DNA of 54,736 bases from Nitrospira sp. (GCA_029865485.1 JAOUGT010000004.1:1-54736); one strand, 5' to 3'. Positions 20,618-30,354 are shown, numbered from the stretch's first letter. Program-made: numbers and translations. Notes: generated by a model not told the origin, from the sequence alone.

Positions 20618-22348
20618 ATGGGCATTAGGAACCACACACCGCGACTGTCTCCCAATGCACTGACGGTTCTACGCCAGCGTTACTTGGCTAAGAACGAACG
20701 GGGCGTCGCCATCGAATCCCCCACCGCGCTCTTTCATCGCGTCGCCGATGATATCGCCTCGATCGAACCGCCTGTGCACAGACGCCGGCTGGCCCGCCAA
20801 TTCTACGAGGTTCTGGCGTCGCTGACATTTCTCCCAAATTCACCGACCCTCATGAACGCCGGACGTCCTCTTCAGCAGCTCTCGGCTTGCTTCGTGCTGC
20901 CGATAGAGGATTCCCTGGAATCAATCTTCGACGCCGTGAAGCATCAGGCTCTCATTCATCAATCCGGCGGAGGAACCGGGTTTTCGTTCAATCATATCCG
21001 GCCTCATGCCGACCGAGTCGCCACCACCAATGGACTCGCATCAGGTCCCATCTCGTTCATGCGCCTATTCAATCTATCGACCGATGTCATCAAGCAGGGC
21101 GGCACCAGACGAGGCGCCAATATGGGGATCCTGAGAGTCGACCATCCCGACATTTTGGATTTCATCGCGTTGAAACTCCAGCCGCATGAAATGGCAAATT
21201 TCAATCTGTCCGTGGGGCTCACCGACCGATTTATGAAGGCCGTTACACAGAATCGGTCCTATGCGCTCATCAACCCACGGAGCGCCACACCCATCCGACG
21301 CCTCCCCGCCAAGATGGTCTTCGATCGGCTGGTCGAAGCAGCCTGGCAATCAGGTGAGCCCGGTGTCCTCTTCCTCGATACCATCAACAGAGCGAACCCG
21401 ACGCCTCACCTGGGCACGATCGAAGCCACAAACCCGTGCGGGGAACAACCGCTATTGGCCTATGAATCATGTACGCTCGGGGCGATCAATGTCGCCCGAT
21501 GTCTGACCACGCATCGAGGCACACGCTGCATCGACTACGAACGACTCGGAGACATCATTCCGCTGGCGATTCGCTTCCTCGACAATGTACTTGATCGAAC
21601 CCGCTTCCTATTGCCCTCGATCGAGACCCGGACGAAACGCACCAGAAAAATCGGGCTGGGTATCATGGGGTTCGCCGATCTTCTGATTCGGCTAGGGATC
21701 CCCTACGATACCGACGAGGCCTTGCACATTGCGGATCAGTTGATGGGATTTGTTCGGCAACAAGCCCACGAAGCCTCGCGTCAGCTGGCACTGGAGCGAG
21801 GCCATTTTCCAGCGTACAAAGGCAGTCGGTTGGAGGCTGAAAGCCTTCCCCGGCGAAATGCGACGGTCACGACCATCGCACCGACGGGGAGCATTAGCAT
21901 TCTGGCGGATTGCTCGGCCGGAATTGAACCGCTCTACGGAATCAGTGTCTCCCATACGATCATGGAAGGCGTTCGGCTCCAGCGCCTTCACCCGGAGTTC
22001 CTTCGACAAGCTCGAGCCCGACACCTTCCCCTCAGCGAGTTACGGGAAGAGATCGGCCGGCATGAATCGATTCAACACCTGTCCCAGATCCCTGACGATC
22101 TTCGTCGGCTGTTTGTAACCGCCCACGATATCGCTCCGGCGCATCATGTTCGGATGCAGGCCGTCTTTCAACGACACAGTGACAGCGGCGTGTCCAAAAC
22201 GATCAATCTGCCTCCTTCTGCGACGACCGCGGATGTAGCCGCCGCCTTCGTGCTGGCCCATGAACTGGGCTGCAAAGGCCTGACCGTCTATCGGGCCGGG
22301 AGCCGAGCCCATCAGGTGCTCTCGTGCTCCCACGTGCAATCCTGCTGA
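20618..22348 (+). CDS. nrdJ: Adenosylcobalamin-dependent (class II) ribonucleoside-diphosphate reductase
   Basis: LPNSPTLMNAG, GGGTGFSFNHIRP, NPCGEQPLLAYESCTLGAINV, IAPTGSISILADCSAGIEP. Confidence 0.9.
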   Translation: MGIRNHTPRLSPNALTVLRQRYLAKNERGVAIESPTALFHRVADDIASIEPPVHRRRLARQFYEVLASLTFLPNSPTLMNAGRPLQQLSACFVLPIEDSLESIFDAVKHQALIHQSGGGTGFSFNHIRPHADRVATTNGLASGPISFMRLFNLSTDVIKQGGTRRGANMGILRVDHPDILDFIALKLQPHEMANFNLSVGLTDRFMKAVTQNRSYALINPRSATPIRRLPAKMVFDRLVEAAWQSGEPGVLFLDTINRANPTPHLGTIEATNPCGEQPLLAYESCTLGAINVARCLTTHRGTRCIDYERLGDIIPLAIRFLDNVLDRTRFLLPSIETRTKRTRKIGLGIMGFADLLIRLGIPYDTDEALHIADQLMGFVRQQAHEASRQLALERGHFPAYKGSRLEAESLPRRNATVTTIAPTGSISILADCSAGIEPLYGISVSHTIMEGVRLQRLHPEFLRQARARHLPLSELREEIGRHESIQHLSQIPDDLRRLFVTAHDIAPAHHVRMQAVFQRHSDSGVSKTINLPPSATTADVAAAFVLAHELGCKGLTVYRAGSRAHQVLSCSHVQSC

Positions 22349-22494
22349 TCGGATACGGCTGAATCTTCACACAAAATTGACAGTCTACGCGCCAGATGAT
22401 AAGTACTTTTCGAGAGATTACGATGCCGTCTGCTAGAGGGAGGTGCTCGATGTTTGCTACTGCTGGAGGTCCGTCGTTCGCCGAGAATCCTCTC

Positions 22495-23223
22495 ATGTGG
22501 AACCTGTTCTTCGCGCGTCAACCTGAACCGGATTTAGAATTCACCGAAGAGGAGTTGGAGCAGACGACCACCGTTCGATCACCGTCACCGGTCAAGCCGC
22601 CCAAGCCGTCAAATAAGCGCCCGCTCATCGTGGTCATCTTGATCCTCCTGCTCGGTGGCGGCGCCTATCTTGCGATGGAGCCGGACCTGATCACCGAATA
22701 CCTTGGCCCGCTCCTCGGCGACGCCCCAGCCGAGCAACCTCAAACACCGATCGCTCGAAAGCCGGCGCCCCCAGTTCCAGTCCCAGTCTCTCCACCAACA
22801 GCGCCAAAGGCCGTGGCGCCACCACCGGCCCCTGCGGTCACGCCGGTTGAGACACCGCAAGCAGCAGCTCCGGCTCCAGTCCCTGCACCACCGGTGCCGA
22901 CGGCTTCGACTCCAGCACCGGCGCCACCAACGTCGTCCTCGATTCCGGCGCCGACTCCGGCCCCTCCGGTTGTCGCAACTCCGACGCCACTCTTTAGTGA
23001 GGGACAGCGGGTCAGTGTCGCACCGAATCCAGCCGCGCCCGCTCAGAAAGTGCAGCTCAGTCAAGACGCTGAAGGGACGAAGCCAGGGCCGGCCATTCCC
23101 CCAGGCACCGTGCTCACGATTCTCGATGGCGACCTGCAGCAAAATGGCTGGGTCTACTCCGTTCGCTCCGACTTCGGCACGAAGGGGTGGCTGACGGAAA
23201 AGCAGCTCAAACTGAAGCCCTGA
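22495..23223 (+). CDS. Single-TM protein with Pro/Ala-rich linker and C-terminal SH3-like domain
   Basis: TM RPLIVVILILLLGGGAYLAM, about 80-residue P/A/V-rich linker, NGWVYSVRSDFGTKGWLTEKQLK. Confidence 0.8.
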   Translation: MWNLFFARQPEPDLEFTEEELEQTTTVRSPSPVKPPKPSNKRPLIVVILILLLGGGAYLAMEPDLITEYLGPLLGDAPAEQPQTPIARKPAPPVPVPVSPPTAPKAVAPPPAPAVTPVETPQAAAPAPVPAPPVPTASTPAPAPPTSSSIPAPTPAPPVVATPTPLFSEGQRVSVAPNPAAPAQKVQLSQDAEGTKPGPAIPPGTVLTILDGDLQQNGWVYSVRSDFGTKGWLTEKQLKLKP

Positions 23224-23244
23224 TCGTCCACGGTCCATCTCCCA

Positions 23245-23278
23245 CAAGAGGGTAGGTAATCCTACCACTACCCTCTTG
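23245..23278. other. Strong inverted repeat (11-bp stem, 12-nt loop), possible terminator or attenuator-like hairpin
   Basis: CAAGAGGGTAG / CTACCCTCTTG; no clear T-tract. Confidence 0.5.
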
Positions 23279-23338
23279 CTGTGCTATAATGCCGCCCGTC
23301 CACATTGGCAAGCACGACATCACAACCGGTAGGAGCTC

Positions 23339-24022
23339 ATGCGCGCTGTAATCTTTGATTTTGACGGTGTCATCGCCGACACCGAGCCTCTTCACTTTGA
23401 GGGCCTCCGCCGGACACTGGCGGAGATCCGGATCACCTTGACCGAGAAGGATTATTACACCGACTATTTGGGATTCGATGATCGTGGATGCATCCTGGAA
23501 GCACTTCGAGTCAATCACCGTCCAATTGCAAGTTCACTGGTCGAGGACCTGATGGCCAAGAAGGCTGTCGCCTACATGGCCTCGATGAAGGAGCACCTCG
23601 TCATCTTCCCCGGTGTGAAAACATTCATCGAAGAAGCAGCGGCCGCCTATCCGCTTGCCATTGCGTCTGGCGCCCTCCGACCGGAGATAGAACTGGTGCT
23701 CGAACAGATCGGCATCCGCAAGGCATTTGCTCACATCACAAGCGCCGAAGATGTCGCAAATGGCAAACCCCATCCGGAACCGTTTCTTCAGGCCCTGGCT
23801 GGATTGAACCGCCGTCAGTCGATGAGTGCGATTCCGGCCGGCTCATGCTTAGTCATCGAAGATTCCCGGCCAGGTATCCGGGCTGCAAAGGCCGCCGGCA
23901 TGCGGGTCTTAGCTGTCGCCAATACCCATACCGTGCAAGATCTTCACGAAGCCGATGCCATCAGCCTAAACTTGAGCGACACACGCTTGGACGAGCTGCG
24001 CACCCGATTGTGGCAGGCCTAG
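23339..24022 (+). CDS. HAD superfamily hydrolase (beta-phosphoglucomutase/CbbY-like)
   Basis: VIFDFDGVIADTEPLHFEG; VIEDSRPGIRAAKAAGMRVLAV. Confidence 0.92.
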   Translation: MRAVIFDFDGVIADTEPLHFEGLRRTLAEIRITLTEKDYYTDYLGFDDRGCILEALRVNHRPIASSLVEDLMAKKAVAYMASMKEHLVIFPGVKTFIEEAAAAYPLAIASGALRPEIELVLEQIGIRKAFAHITSAEDVANGKPHPEPFLQALAGLNRRQSMSAIPAGSCLVIEDSRPGIRAAKAAGMRVLAVANTHTVQDLHEADAISLNLSDTRLDELRTRLWQA

Positions 24023-24035
24023 GTTCGAGACAACC

Positions 24036-24977
24036 ATGAGAATCTGCTCACTGATCCCAGGTGCCACAGAGGTGATCGCCGCACTCGGTTTGGAACACCA
24101 ACTGGTCGGTATCAGCCATGAATGTGACTTTCCTCCATCGATTCGCCAGGTTCCTGTTATGATCGAACCGCTGGTCGAGGCAGAGCACACCACAAGCAAT
24201 GCGATCGACCAACGAGTCAAAGAACTGGTCACAACGGGACAACAACTCTATCGCTTGAAGGAGGAGGCCTTTCGTCACGCTCGCCCTGATCTCATCCTGA
24301 CACAGGACCTTTGTCACGTCTGCTCCGTGACGCCAGACCAACTCACCAGGGCCATGCACGCGTTTCAATACCGACCAGAGATGCTGACCCTCAGCCCAAC
24401 GACCTTACAGGACATGATTCATGACATCGAACGGATTGCCAGGGCCGTTGGTGCGGTTCCGAAAGGAAAAGCCCTTGCCGCCGATCTCCAGGATCGACTA
24501 GACAGAGTTCGACACCGGACAGAGAACGTGAGTGTCCGCCCGCGGGTCGTGTGCCTTGAATGGCTTGATCCTCTGTATGTCGCCGGTCATTGGGTTCCGG
24601 AAATGATAGACTGGGCTGGAGGCCACAACGTCCTGGGATCCAAGGACACTCCCTCGTATCAGACGACCTGGGACGAGGTGGCCGCAGCACGGCCTGATGT
24701 GGTGATCGTGATGCCCTGTGGGTACTCGGTTGATCGAACGCTCCACGAACTCCGGCAGGTTGGCCCTGTTCAAGCAGCATGGCAACGGGCACGGACATCC
24801 TGGTCGAACATCTATATCGTGGATGCCAACTCCTACTTCAGCCGCCCCGGCCCTCGACTCATCGACGGGGTGGAGCTCCTGGCCGCCATTCTCCACCCGA
24901 ACCAAGAGCACCCGCTCAATCGCTCTCAGGCGGTCAAACTAGACACATCCTTACTGGCTGGAGACAGCGCGCCATGA
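24036..24977 (+). CDS. BtuF-like cobalamin/metal-chelate binding protein without signal peptide
   Basis: MRICSLIPGATEVIAALGLEHQLVGISHECDFP; DVVIVMPCGY. Confidence 0.88.
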   Translation: MRICSLIPGATEVIAALGLEHQLVGISHECDFPPSIRQVPVMIEPLVEAEHTTSNAIDQRVKELVTTGQQLYRLKEEAFRHARPDLILTQDLCHVCSVTPDQLTRAMHAFQYRPEMLTLSPTTLQDMIHDIERIARAVGAVPKGKALAADLQDRLDRVRHRTENVSVRPRVVCLEWLDPLYVAGHWVPEMIDWAGGHNVLGSKDTPSYQTTWDEVAAARPDVVIVMPCGYSVDRTLHELRQVGPVQAAWQRARTSWSNIYIVDANSYFSRPGPRLIDGVELLAAILHPNQEHPLNRSQAVKLDTSLLAGDSAP

Positions 24978-25834
24978 AGGCCTCGGACGCTCAAGCGTAT
25001 TGCACGACCTACACCAAGAAAAGCGGCAGCAATTTCTACTATTCGTTCCTGTTTCTTCCCAAAGCCAAACGCGACGCCATGTACACGGTCTATGCCTTCT
25101 GCAAGGCTGTGGACAGTGCCGTCGATGAACCGGCCGCCGGCAGCAATCCCAAGGACGAGTTGAAGCGCTGGCGCGAAGAACTGGACGCCGTGTATTCGGG
25201 GACTCCGACGACCCCTATCATGGTGAGCCTCGCACACCATGTGAAAGCATTGAACATTCCCAAAGCATACTTTGAGGAGCTGATCAAGGGCGTCGAGATG
25301 GATCTCTTCAACAACCGCTATGTCACGTTCGATGAGCTCTCGCTCTATTGCTATCGTGTGGCGTCCGTCGTCGGGCTCATCTGTCTCCATGTCTTTGGCG
25401 TCACGTCCGCACGCGCGCAAGACTATGCGGTTGCCCTGGGCATGGCATTCCAGCTGACGAACATCTTGCGTGATGTGGGAGCCGATGCGGCAGCGGGACG
25501 CATCTACCTCCCCTTGGACGACCTGCGAAAATGGAACTATCCAGAGAAGGCGATGCTCAACCAGAGCTATTCCCCTGAATTCCGGGTCTTGATGGAATAC
25601 GAAGCGTCACAGGCTCATCACTACTATAAGCGAGCCGAAGCCGCCCTTGCCGGACTCTCCCCGAGTGAACGACGCGCGCTCACGGTGGCGGAAATCATGC
25701 GCGGAATCTATAGACGGATTCTGGAACGGATCGAACGGTCGAATTATCAGGTATTCGGACCACGGATCAGCCTCACCACCACTCAGCGTGTGCTGATCGC
25801 CTTAGGCGTGTGGCTCCGCTCGCGATTCTCGTGA
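24974..25834 (+). CDS. hpnD: Presqualene diphosphate synthase (squalene/phytoene synthase family)
   Basis: YYSFLFLPKAKRDAMYTVYAFCKAVDSAVDE; LTNILRDVGADAAAGRIYLP. Confidence 0.9.
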   Translation: MKASDAQAYCTTYTKKSGSNFYYSFLFLPKAKRDAMYTVYAFCKAVDSAVDEPAAGSNPKDELKRWREELDAVYSGTPTTPIMVSLAHHVKALNIPKAYFEELIKGVEMDLFNNRYVTFDELSLYCYRVASVVGLICLHVFGVTSARAQDYAVALGMAFQLTNILRDVGADAAAGRIYLPLDDLRKWNYPEKAMLNQSYSPEFRVLMEYEASQAHHYYKRAEAALAGLSPSERRALTVAEIMRGIYRRILERIERSNYQVFGPRISLTTTQRVLIALGVWLRSRFS

Positions 25835-27147
25835 CTGCCCCCCCCTCTCACAGCGTGCTGATTGTGGGTGCCGGACTTGCGGGCCTCGCAACCGCCTATC
25901 AACTCCACCAACAGGGCTACCAGGTCACCCTCCTCGAGTACGCCGACTGGCCCGATGGATTCCAGGCCAATGCGTCCGATCCCGCATCGATCACCCTTGG
26001 CTGCCATCAGGAGACCACGCAGGTACTCAAGACCTTCGACCAAGGACAACGCTCGATCTCCGACCAGCCCATTCCGCTCGAATTTCGACTTCCCACGGGG
26101 AAGACCGTGCCCTATCAGTCCGCCCGTCTCCCGGGTGCCTTTCAGTGGATGATGAGTTTTTTCAGTTTCCAGGGCTTGTCCTGGCAGGACCGTTGGAGAC
26201 TGTTCTCGCATGTCGAACAGATTTGGGAACAGGCCGAAACCCTTCCGGCAGATCTCGAGAATCGCACAGCCGATGAGTGGCTCACTGCCACCGGCCAGAG
26301 TGCGGAAGCCAGAGAACGGACTTGGGCCCCGCTTGCTCAGTGGTTGACCGGCAACGCACTGGCCCGTCTGTCCGCCGCAACCTTCGTCCAGATCCTGTCA
26401 ACCGTGTTCCTCAGTGATGCGTCAGACGCCAGGCTCACTCACCGATCCGGAACCATTGCCCAGCGCTTTCTCACTCCTATGAAGGAGATTCTCCGAAACC
26501 ACGTCCGATTCATTCCACTTGCCCAGCCGCCGCACATCCGGTTTCGGCACGATGGAATCCAGGACATACGACTCCATGACGGGACAACCCTGCAGGCCGG
26601 TTGGTACATCAGTGCACTGTCGTACCAATACCTCCTCCGCCTGCTGCCAGAACGGTTTCTCACCCGCTATGCCTACTTTGCCCATTTGACGGAACTCCAA
26701 AGCCTCAGTGAAATCATGGTCCAACTGACCGTCACACAAACAATCAGCCCACCACCTCGACTGCTCCTATTAGCCGGCAAACCGTTCAATTACCTCACGA
26801 GCACTCCCGTTGGCCCACATGAGATCGTCGTTCGACTGACAGGGACGGAGACCTCGCTGATGGGATTGGGCGAGGATCAGATGATCGAGGCGGCACAAGC
26901 CGAGATGGGCAGAGTGTTTCCCGAGATTTCCAGGAGCGACATCACATCTCGACAAATCTCTCGAGAAAGTTACGCGGCACTGCTGCTCGCACCAGGGGCA
27001 GCAAGACTCAGACCGCTCCAGCAGAGCCCCCTGCCAAACTTGCTCGTCGCCGGAGCCTGGACCGATACCGGGTGGCCAGCTAATGTGGAAAGTGCGCTTG
27101 TCAGCGCCCGCCGCTGCGCCGACATCATCGCCGGGTACCGACCTTGA
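25810..27147 (+). CDS. hpnE: FAD-dependent hydroxysqualene dehydroxylase; start codon uncertain
   Basis: VLIVGAGLAGLATAYQLHQQGYQVTLLE; C-terminal VAGAWTDTGWPANVESALVSARRCADII; directly follows hpnD. Confidence 0.87.
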   Translation: MAPLAILVTAPPSHSVLIVGAGLAGLATAYQLHQQGYQVTLLEYADWPDGFQANASDPASITLGCHQETTQVLKTFDQGQRSISDQPIPLEFRLPTGKTVPYQSARLPGAFQWMMSFFSFQGLSWQDRWRLFSHVEQIWEQAETLPADLENRTADEWLTATGQSAEARERTWAPLAQWLTGNALARLSAATFVQILSTVFLSDASDARLTHRSGTIAQRFLTPMKEILRNHVRFIPLAQPPHIRFRHDGIQDIRLHDGTTLQAGWYISALSYQYLLRLLPERFLTRYAYFAHLTELQSLSEIMVQLTVTQTISPPPRLLLLAGKPFNYLTSTPVGPHEIVVRLTGTETSLMGLGEDQMIEAAQAEMGRVFPEISRSDITSRQISRESYAALLLAPGAARLRPLQQSPLPNLLVAGAWTDTGWPANVESALVSARRCADIIAGYRP

Positions 27148-27178
27148 CCTCAGATGGCTTGGATGGTACGAGTAAGCC

Positions 27179-27487
27179 ATGATCTCATGGATCACACTTC
27201 TTGGATTGGTGCTGGTGACATTCACTTCCGGTTGCGCACAAAGTCCTTACGAACGCGGACGTCATCCGACTGGATACAGTCGCTATGACGTGGAGCGAGA
27301 CTATCGTGACTGCGAGATCAAGGCGAGGTTAGCAAACGACCCCTTCTTCTACAGCCAAAGTTCTCCCTTTCCATTTAGCCCCGGTCCCATGAGTCCCGCC
27401 GATCAAGCCCGCGCATTGCATAGCATGACCACCATCAACGCCATGCGAGACACCTGCCTTACCTCAAAAGGCTACCGAGTCGAATAA
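27179..27487 (+). CDS. Small putative lipoprotein
   Basis: LVLVTFTSGCAQSPYERG lipobox. Confidence 0.6.
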   Translation: MISWITLLGLVLVTFTSGCAQSPYERGRHPTGYSRYDVERDYRDCEIKARLANDPFFYSQSSPFPFSPGPMSPADQARALHSMTTINAMRDTCLTSKGYRVE

Positions 27488-27599
27488 TCGATTGTTTCAT
27501 TCGTTTTTCAGCGTTGACTTCACCCCAGTCCCCCTCCTATAAGATGCCTTCCGGCTTTTCACGATGTACGTTTCACGTTTTACATCTGTAGTTAATGCC

Positions 27600-28256
27600 A
27601 TGGTACTTACTCCCCTTCAAGAATTGGCTCAGTCCCTCGTCAATTGCGAACGCTGCAAACTGGCCAAGCTGGGGCGAAGCCAGGTCGTCTTCGGGGTGGG
27701 AAATCCACAGGCCAGCATCATGTTTGTCGGAGAAGCGCCAGGATTTAATGAGGATCAGAAGGGTGAGCCGTTCGTAGGGGCAGCCGGCAAACTCTTGAAT
27801 GATTTGTTGGCTTCAGCAGGACTCTCGCGTGACCAGATCTACATTGCCAATGTCATCAAGTGTCGCCCGCCAAATAATCGTGACCCAGAGCAAGACGAAG
27901 TCGAGACCTGTAAACCGTTTCTGATGCAGCAGATTCAGCTAATCAAACCGAAGCTGGTCTGCACCCTAGGCAACTGGGCCACTCAGACGTTGTTGGAGCG
28001 AAAAGTCGGCATCACCAAAGTGAAGGCGCAGGCTTTTTACATGAAGGATTTCGTGCTCTTCCCGCTGCTACATCCAGCCGCGGCCCTCCATCAAGGCAAT
28101 CTGCTCCCCACGTTGAAGGAAGATTTTAAAAAGCTGAAGGAATTTCTCGACCGGCACTCCACGCCGGCTGAGCCGACTAGCTCAGCCCCAACTCCAGCCA
28201 CGCCAGTCCTCAACATCGAATCGCCTCAACCGGCACAGATGGATTTGTTCGGCTAA
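27600..28256 (+). CDS. Family 4 uracil-DNA glycosylase
   Basis: CERCKLAKLGRSQVVFGVGNPQASIMFVGEAPGFNEDQKGEPFVGAAGKLL; Fe-S Cys pattern. Confidence 0.95.
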   Translation: MVLTPLQELAQSLVNCERCKLAKLGRSQVVFGVGNPQASIMFVGEAPGFNEDQKGEPFVGAAGKLLNDLLASAGLSRDQIYIANVIKCRPPNNRDPEQDEVETCKPFLMQQIQLIKPKLVCTLGNWATQTLLERKVGITKVKAQAFYMKDFVLFPLLHPAAALHQGNLLPTLKEDFKKLKEFLDRHSTPAEPTSSAPTPATPVLNIESPQPAQMDLFG

Positions 28257-28290
28257 CCTGGCTGCTTCACGCCCATGGTGCACGGGCCAC

Positions 28291-28584
28291 TCAGTTTTCT
28301 CCCCTTGCGAGCAGTAAAGCCCTCAGTTCTTCGTACACATTTCGCCGTGGACCGACAAAGACGATGTCTAGGCACGACTCGTCATCAGCAATGCGGTAGA
28401 TAATTCGATAGGTCCGAACACGATAGGATCGAAGTCCGGCGAGTTCAAACTGGAGCGTATGACCTGTAAGGGGAGAAACCAGCAGCTCCCGAATGGCTTC
28501 TCTGATTTCCTGTTTAACTTGAGGATGGAACTTACGGATACGCTCAGCTGCCTCCGGCGTATACCGAGCTCGGTAGCTTTTCAC
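28291..28584 (-). CDS. RelE/ParE family toxin
   Basis: YRARYTPEAAERIRKFHPQVKQEI...LRSYRVRTYRIIYRI. Confidence 0.9.
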   Translation of the reverse strand: MKSYRARYTPEAAERIRKFHPQVKQEIREAIRELLVSPLTGHTLQFELAGLRSYRVRTYRIIYRIADDESCLDIVFVGPRRNVYEELRALLLARGEN

Positions 28585-28859
28585 GAGTTCTCGCGGCCAA
28601 ATACCGTATCATGGCTCACCCACTGCCCCTTCTCTGCCTGCTTCAACGATCGACGGAGCGCACGCATCGACTTCTGATCGCTCAGAATCTCGATCGTCTC
28701 CATAAGCCCATCAAACTGATCCATGCTCAACAGCACAGCAGAAGGAACACCATCGCGCGTAATAGCGACAACCTCCTGCCTGTGCTTCATCCGTCTGATC
28801 AAATCCAGCAACTTATTCTTGGCTTCACTGACGGAAACGAACTCATCGACCTGTGGCAT
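28581..28859 (-). CDS. Phd/YefM family antitoxin
   Basis: VSVSEAKNKLLDLIRRMKHRQEVVAITRDGVPSAVLLSMDQFDGLMETIEIL; 4-bp overlap with toxin. Confidence 0.9.
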   Translation of the reverse strand: MPQVDEFVSVSEAKNKLLDLIRRMKHRQEVVAITRDGVPSAVLLSMDQFDGLMETIEILSDQKSMRALRRSLKQAEKGQWVSHDTVFGRENS

Positions 28860-28886
28860 ATGTCACCTCATTCTAGCCTCATTAGT

Positions 28887-28919
28887 AGCCATTATAATGG
28901 CTTATCCACCCACAGGCAA
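28887..28919 (-). promoter_or_regulatory. TA promoter with operator palindrome over the -10
   Basis: Minus strand TTGCCT - 17 nt - TATAAT; perfect 16-bp palindrome AGCCATTATAATGGCT at 28887-28902, about 28 bp upstream of antitoxin start. Confidence 0.65.
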
Positions 28920-29314
28920 GCAGGCCCGTAAAGAGTGCTGTTTGCCGCATCAGCCCTCAATATCAAATCACCGAAGCGGGCACATATGGAATTGCTGGGC
29001 CACCAAGCTACCCACTCCGCCTAAAACGGCCATGTGATGTAGTCGCGACTATGGCTCACAATACTCCCCGAATGAGCATTGGTAGATCTATCGGTAGATA
29101 TATCAGAGGAGGCGGGAGACGACCCAAGGCCGAGACGATTCTGACCTGCATGCAAGGCCGGTCCCATTCTTTCGAGCTTTTGCGAATCGATTGGCAACAT
29201 GATGATTGCAGTACAAAACCTCATTCCCCATGGTCCAACCGTAGCCCCAAGATGACGTGATCACCGGCGGGCCTTATGAAGGAGTTGTTCTTCAAACAAC
29301 AGCTGGGAAAGGTG

Positions 29315-29773
29315 CTAGGCTTTGGATTTAATGGTCGACGCAGATTCTGAACTGGCAGGCTGACTATCATCGTTTTCTTCGGCAGGTTTCTCTTCTTCCG
29401 GCACATCGAACCACTGCACCAGCATCTCGTCCCACCAGGCTTCGGTCACGTCCTCGCCTGGATCCGTTCCCAGAAAGGCTACGTCCTCGTTCTTGATGCT
29501 GGTGCCGACGAGCTGCGGTTGGAACTTCGCGCGGTTGATGACCTCTTTCGTGGCATAGCCGCCGATGATCCAGGAGTCCGGATCGGCCCGGCGCGACTTG
29601 TAGGCCTTCAACCCGAGCTTGAGATACATGAAAACCTGCTGCTGAATCGGATCCATCACGCCGGACTGCGGCAGGCTCAAGGTCTTCTCGATGCGTTTGC
29701 GCCAATGCCGATCGTCGTAGCGCGACGTGATCAGCTGCAGCATCTTCTTTCCCAGTTCGGCATCAAGTGGCAT
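29315..29773 (-). CDS. Conserved-looking hypothetical protein
   Basis: 152-aa ORF with acidic tail; no competing ORF. Confidence 0.65.
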   Translation of the reverse strand: MPLDAELGKKMLQLITSRYDDRHWRKRIEKTLSLPQSGVMDPIQQQVFMYLKLGLKAYKSRRADPDSWIIGGYATKEVINRAKFQPQLVGTSIKNEDVAFLGTDPGEDVTEAWWDEMLVQWFDVPEEEKPAEENDDSQPASSESASTIKSKA

Positions 29774-29793
29774 GGGATGTATCCGGCTTGTCC

Positions 29794-30354
29794 TTACTTG
29801 CGGCTATACCGACCGGTGAACGAGGCCTTGGCCAGAGCATTCTGGTTCAAATAGAACCCGACCATTGCCGCGGGCGTCGCGGACTTCAGCGAGAACTGCT
29901 CTACTTTCAGCGCATATACCGTAAAGATATATCGATGCGGCTTGTGCCCGGTGGGTGGACAGGGCCCGCCGTACCCAGGCTCACCGAAATCCGTCATGCT
30001 CTGCACACTACCCTGGGGCGCACCGGGACCGCTCGGTTTTCCGGCATCCGCAGCGAGGGCCGTGATATCGGGAGGAATGTTGAAGATCACCCAATGCCAC
30101 CAGCCGCTGCCCGTCGGCGCATCGGGGTCGTACACCGTCACGGCAAAGCTCTTGGTCCCCTTCGGGGCATTCGCCCAGCGCAACTCAGGAGAGACATTAT
30201 CGCCTGTGCATCCAAACCCGTCAAAGACATGTGCCTTGCCGATGGTCTGCTTCGGCTTAATGGTCGGGCTGGTGAGCTGAAACTCGGCCGCAGCGCTGAT
30301 GCCCGGGATGAGCGTCATCGCAAACAGAATACCGGTCCATATCAATCTCATCAC
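29794..30354 (-). CDS. YbhB/YbcL family Raf-kinase-inhibitor-like (PEBP) protein with signal peptide
   Basis: GDNVSPELRWANAPKGTKSFAVTVYDPDAPTGSGWWHWVIFNIP. Confidence 0.95.
   Translation of the reverse strand: MMRLIWTGILFAMTLIPGISAAAEFQLTSPTIKPKQTIGKAHVFDGFGCTGDNVSPELRWANAPKGTKSFAVTVYDPDAPTGSGWWHWVIFNIPPDITALAADAGKPSGPGAPQGSVQSMTDFGEPGYGGPCPPTGHKPHRYIFTVYALKVEQFSLKSATPAAMVGFYLNQNALAKASFTGRYSRK

Noticed and set aside
22609-23268. Arg/Trp-rich minus-strand ORF (219 aa)
   Set aside because: Produced by the reverse complement of the Pro/Ala-rich linker; composition is an artefact.
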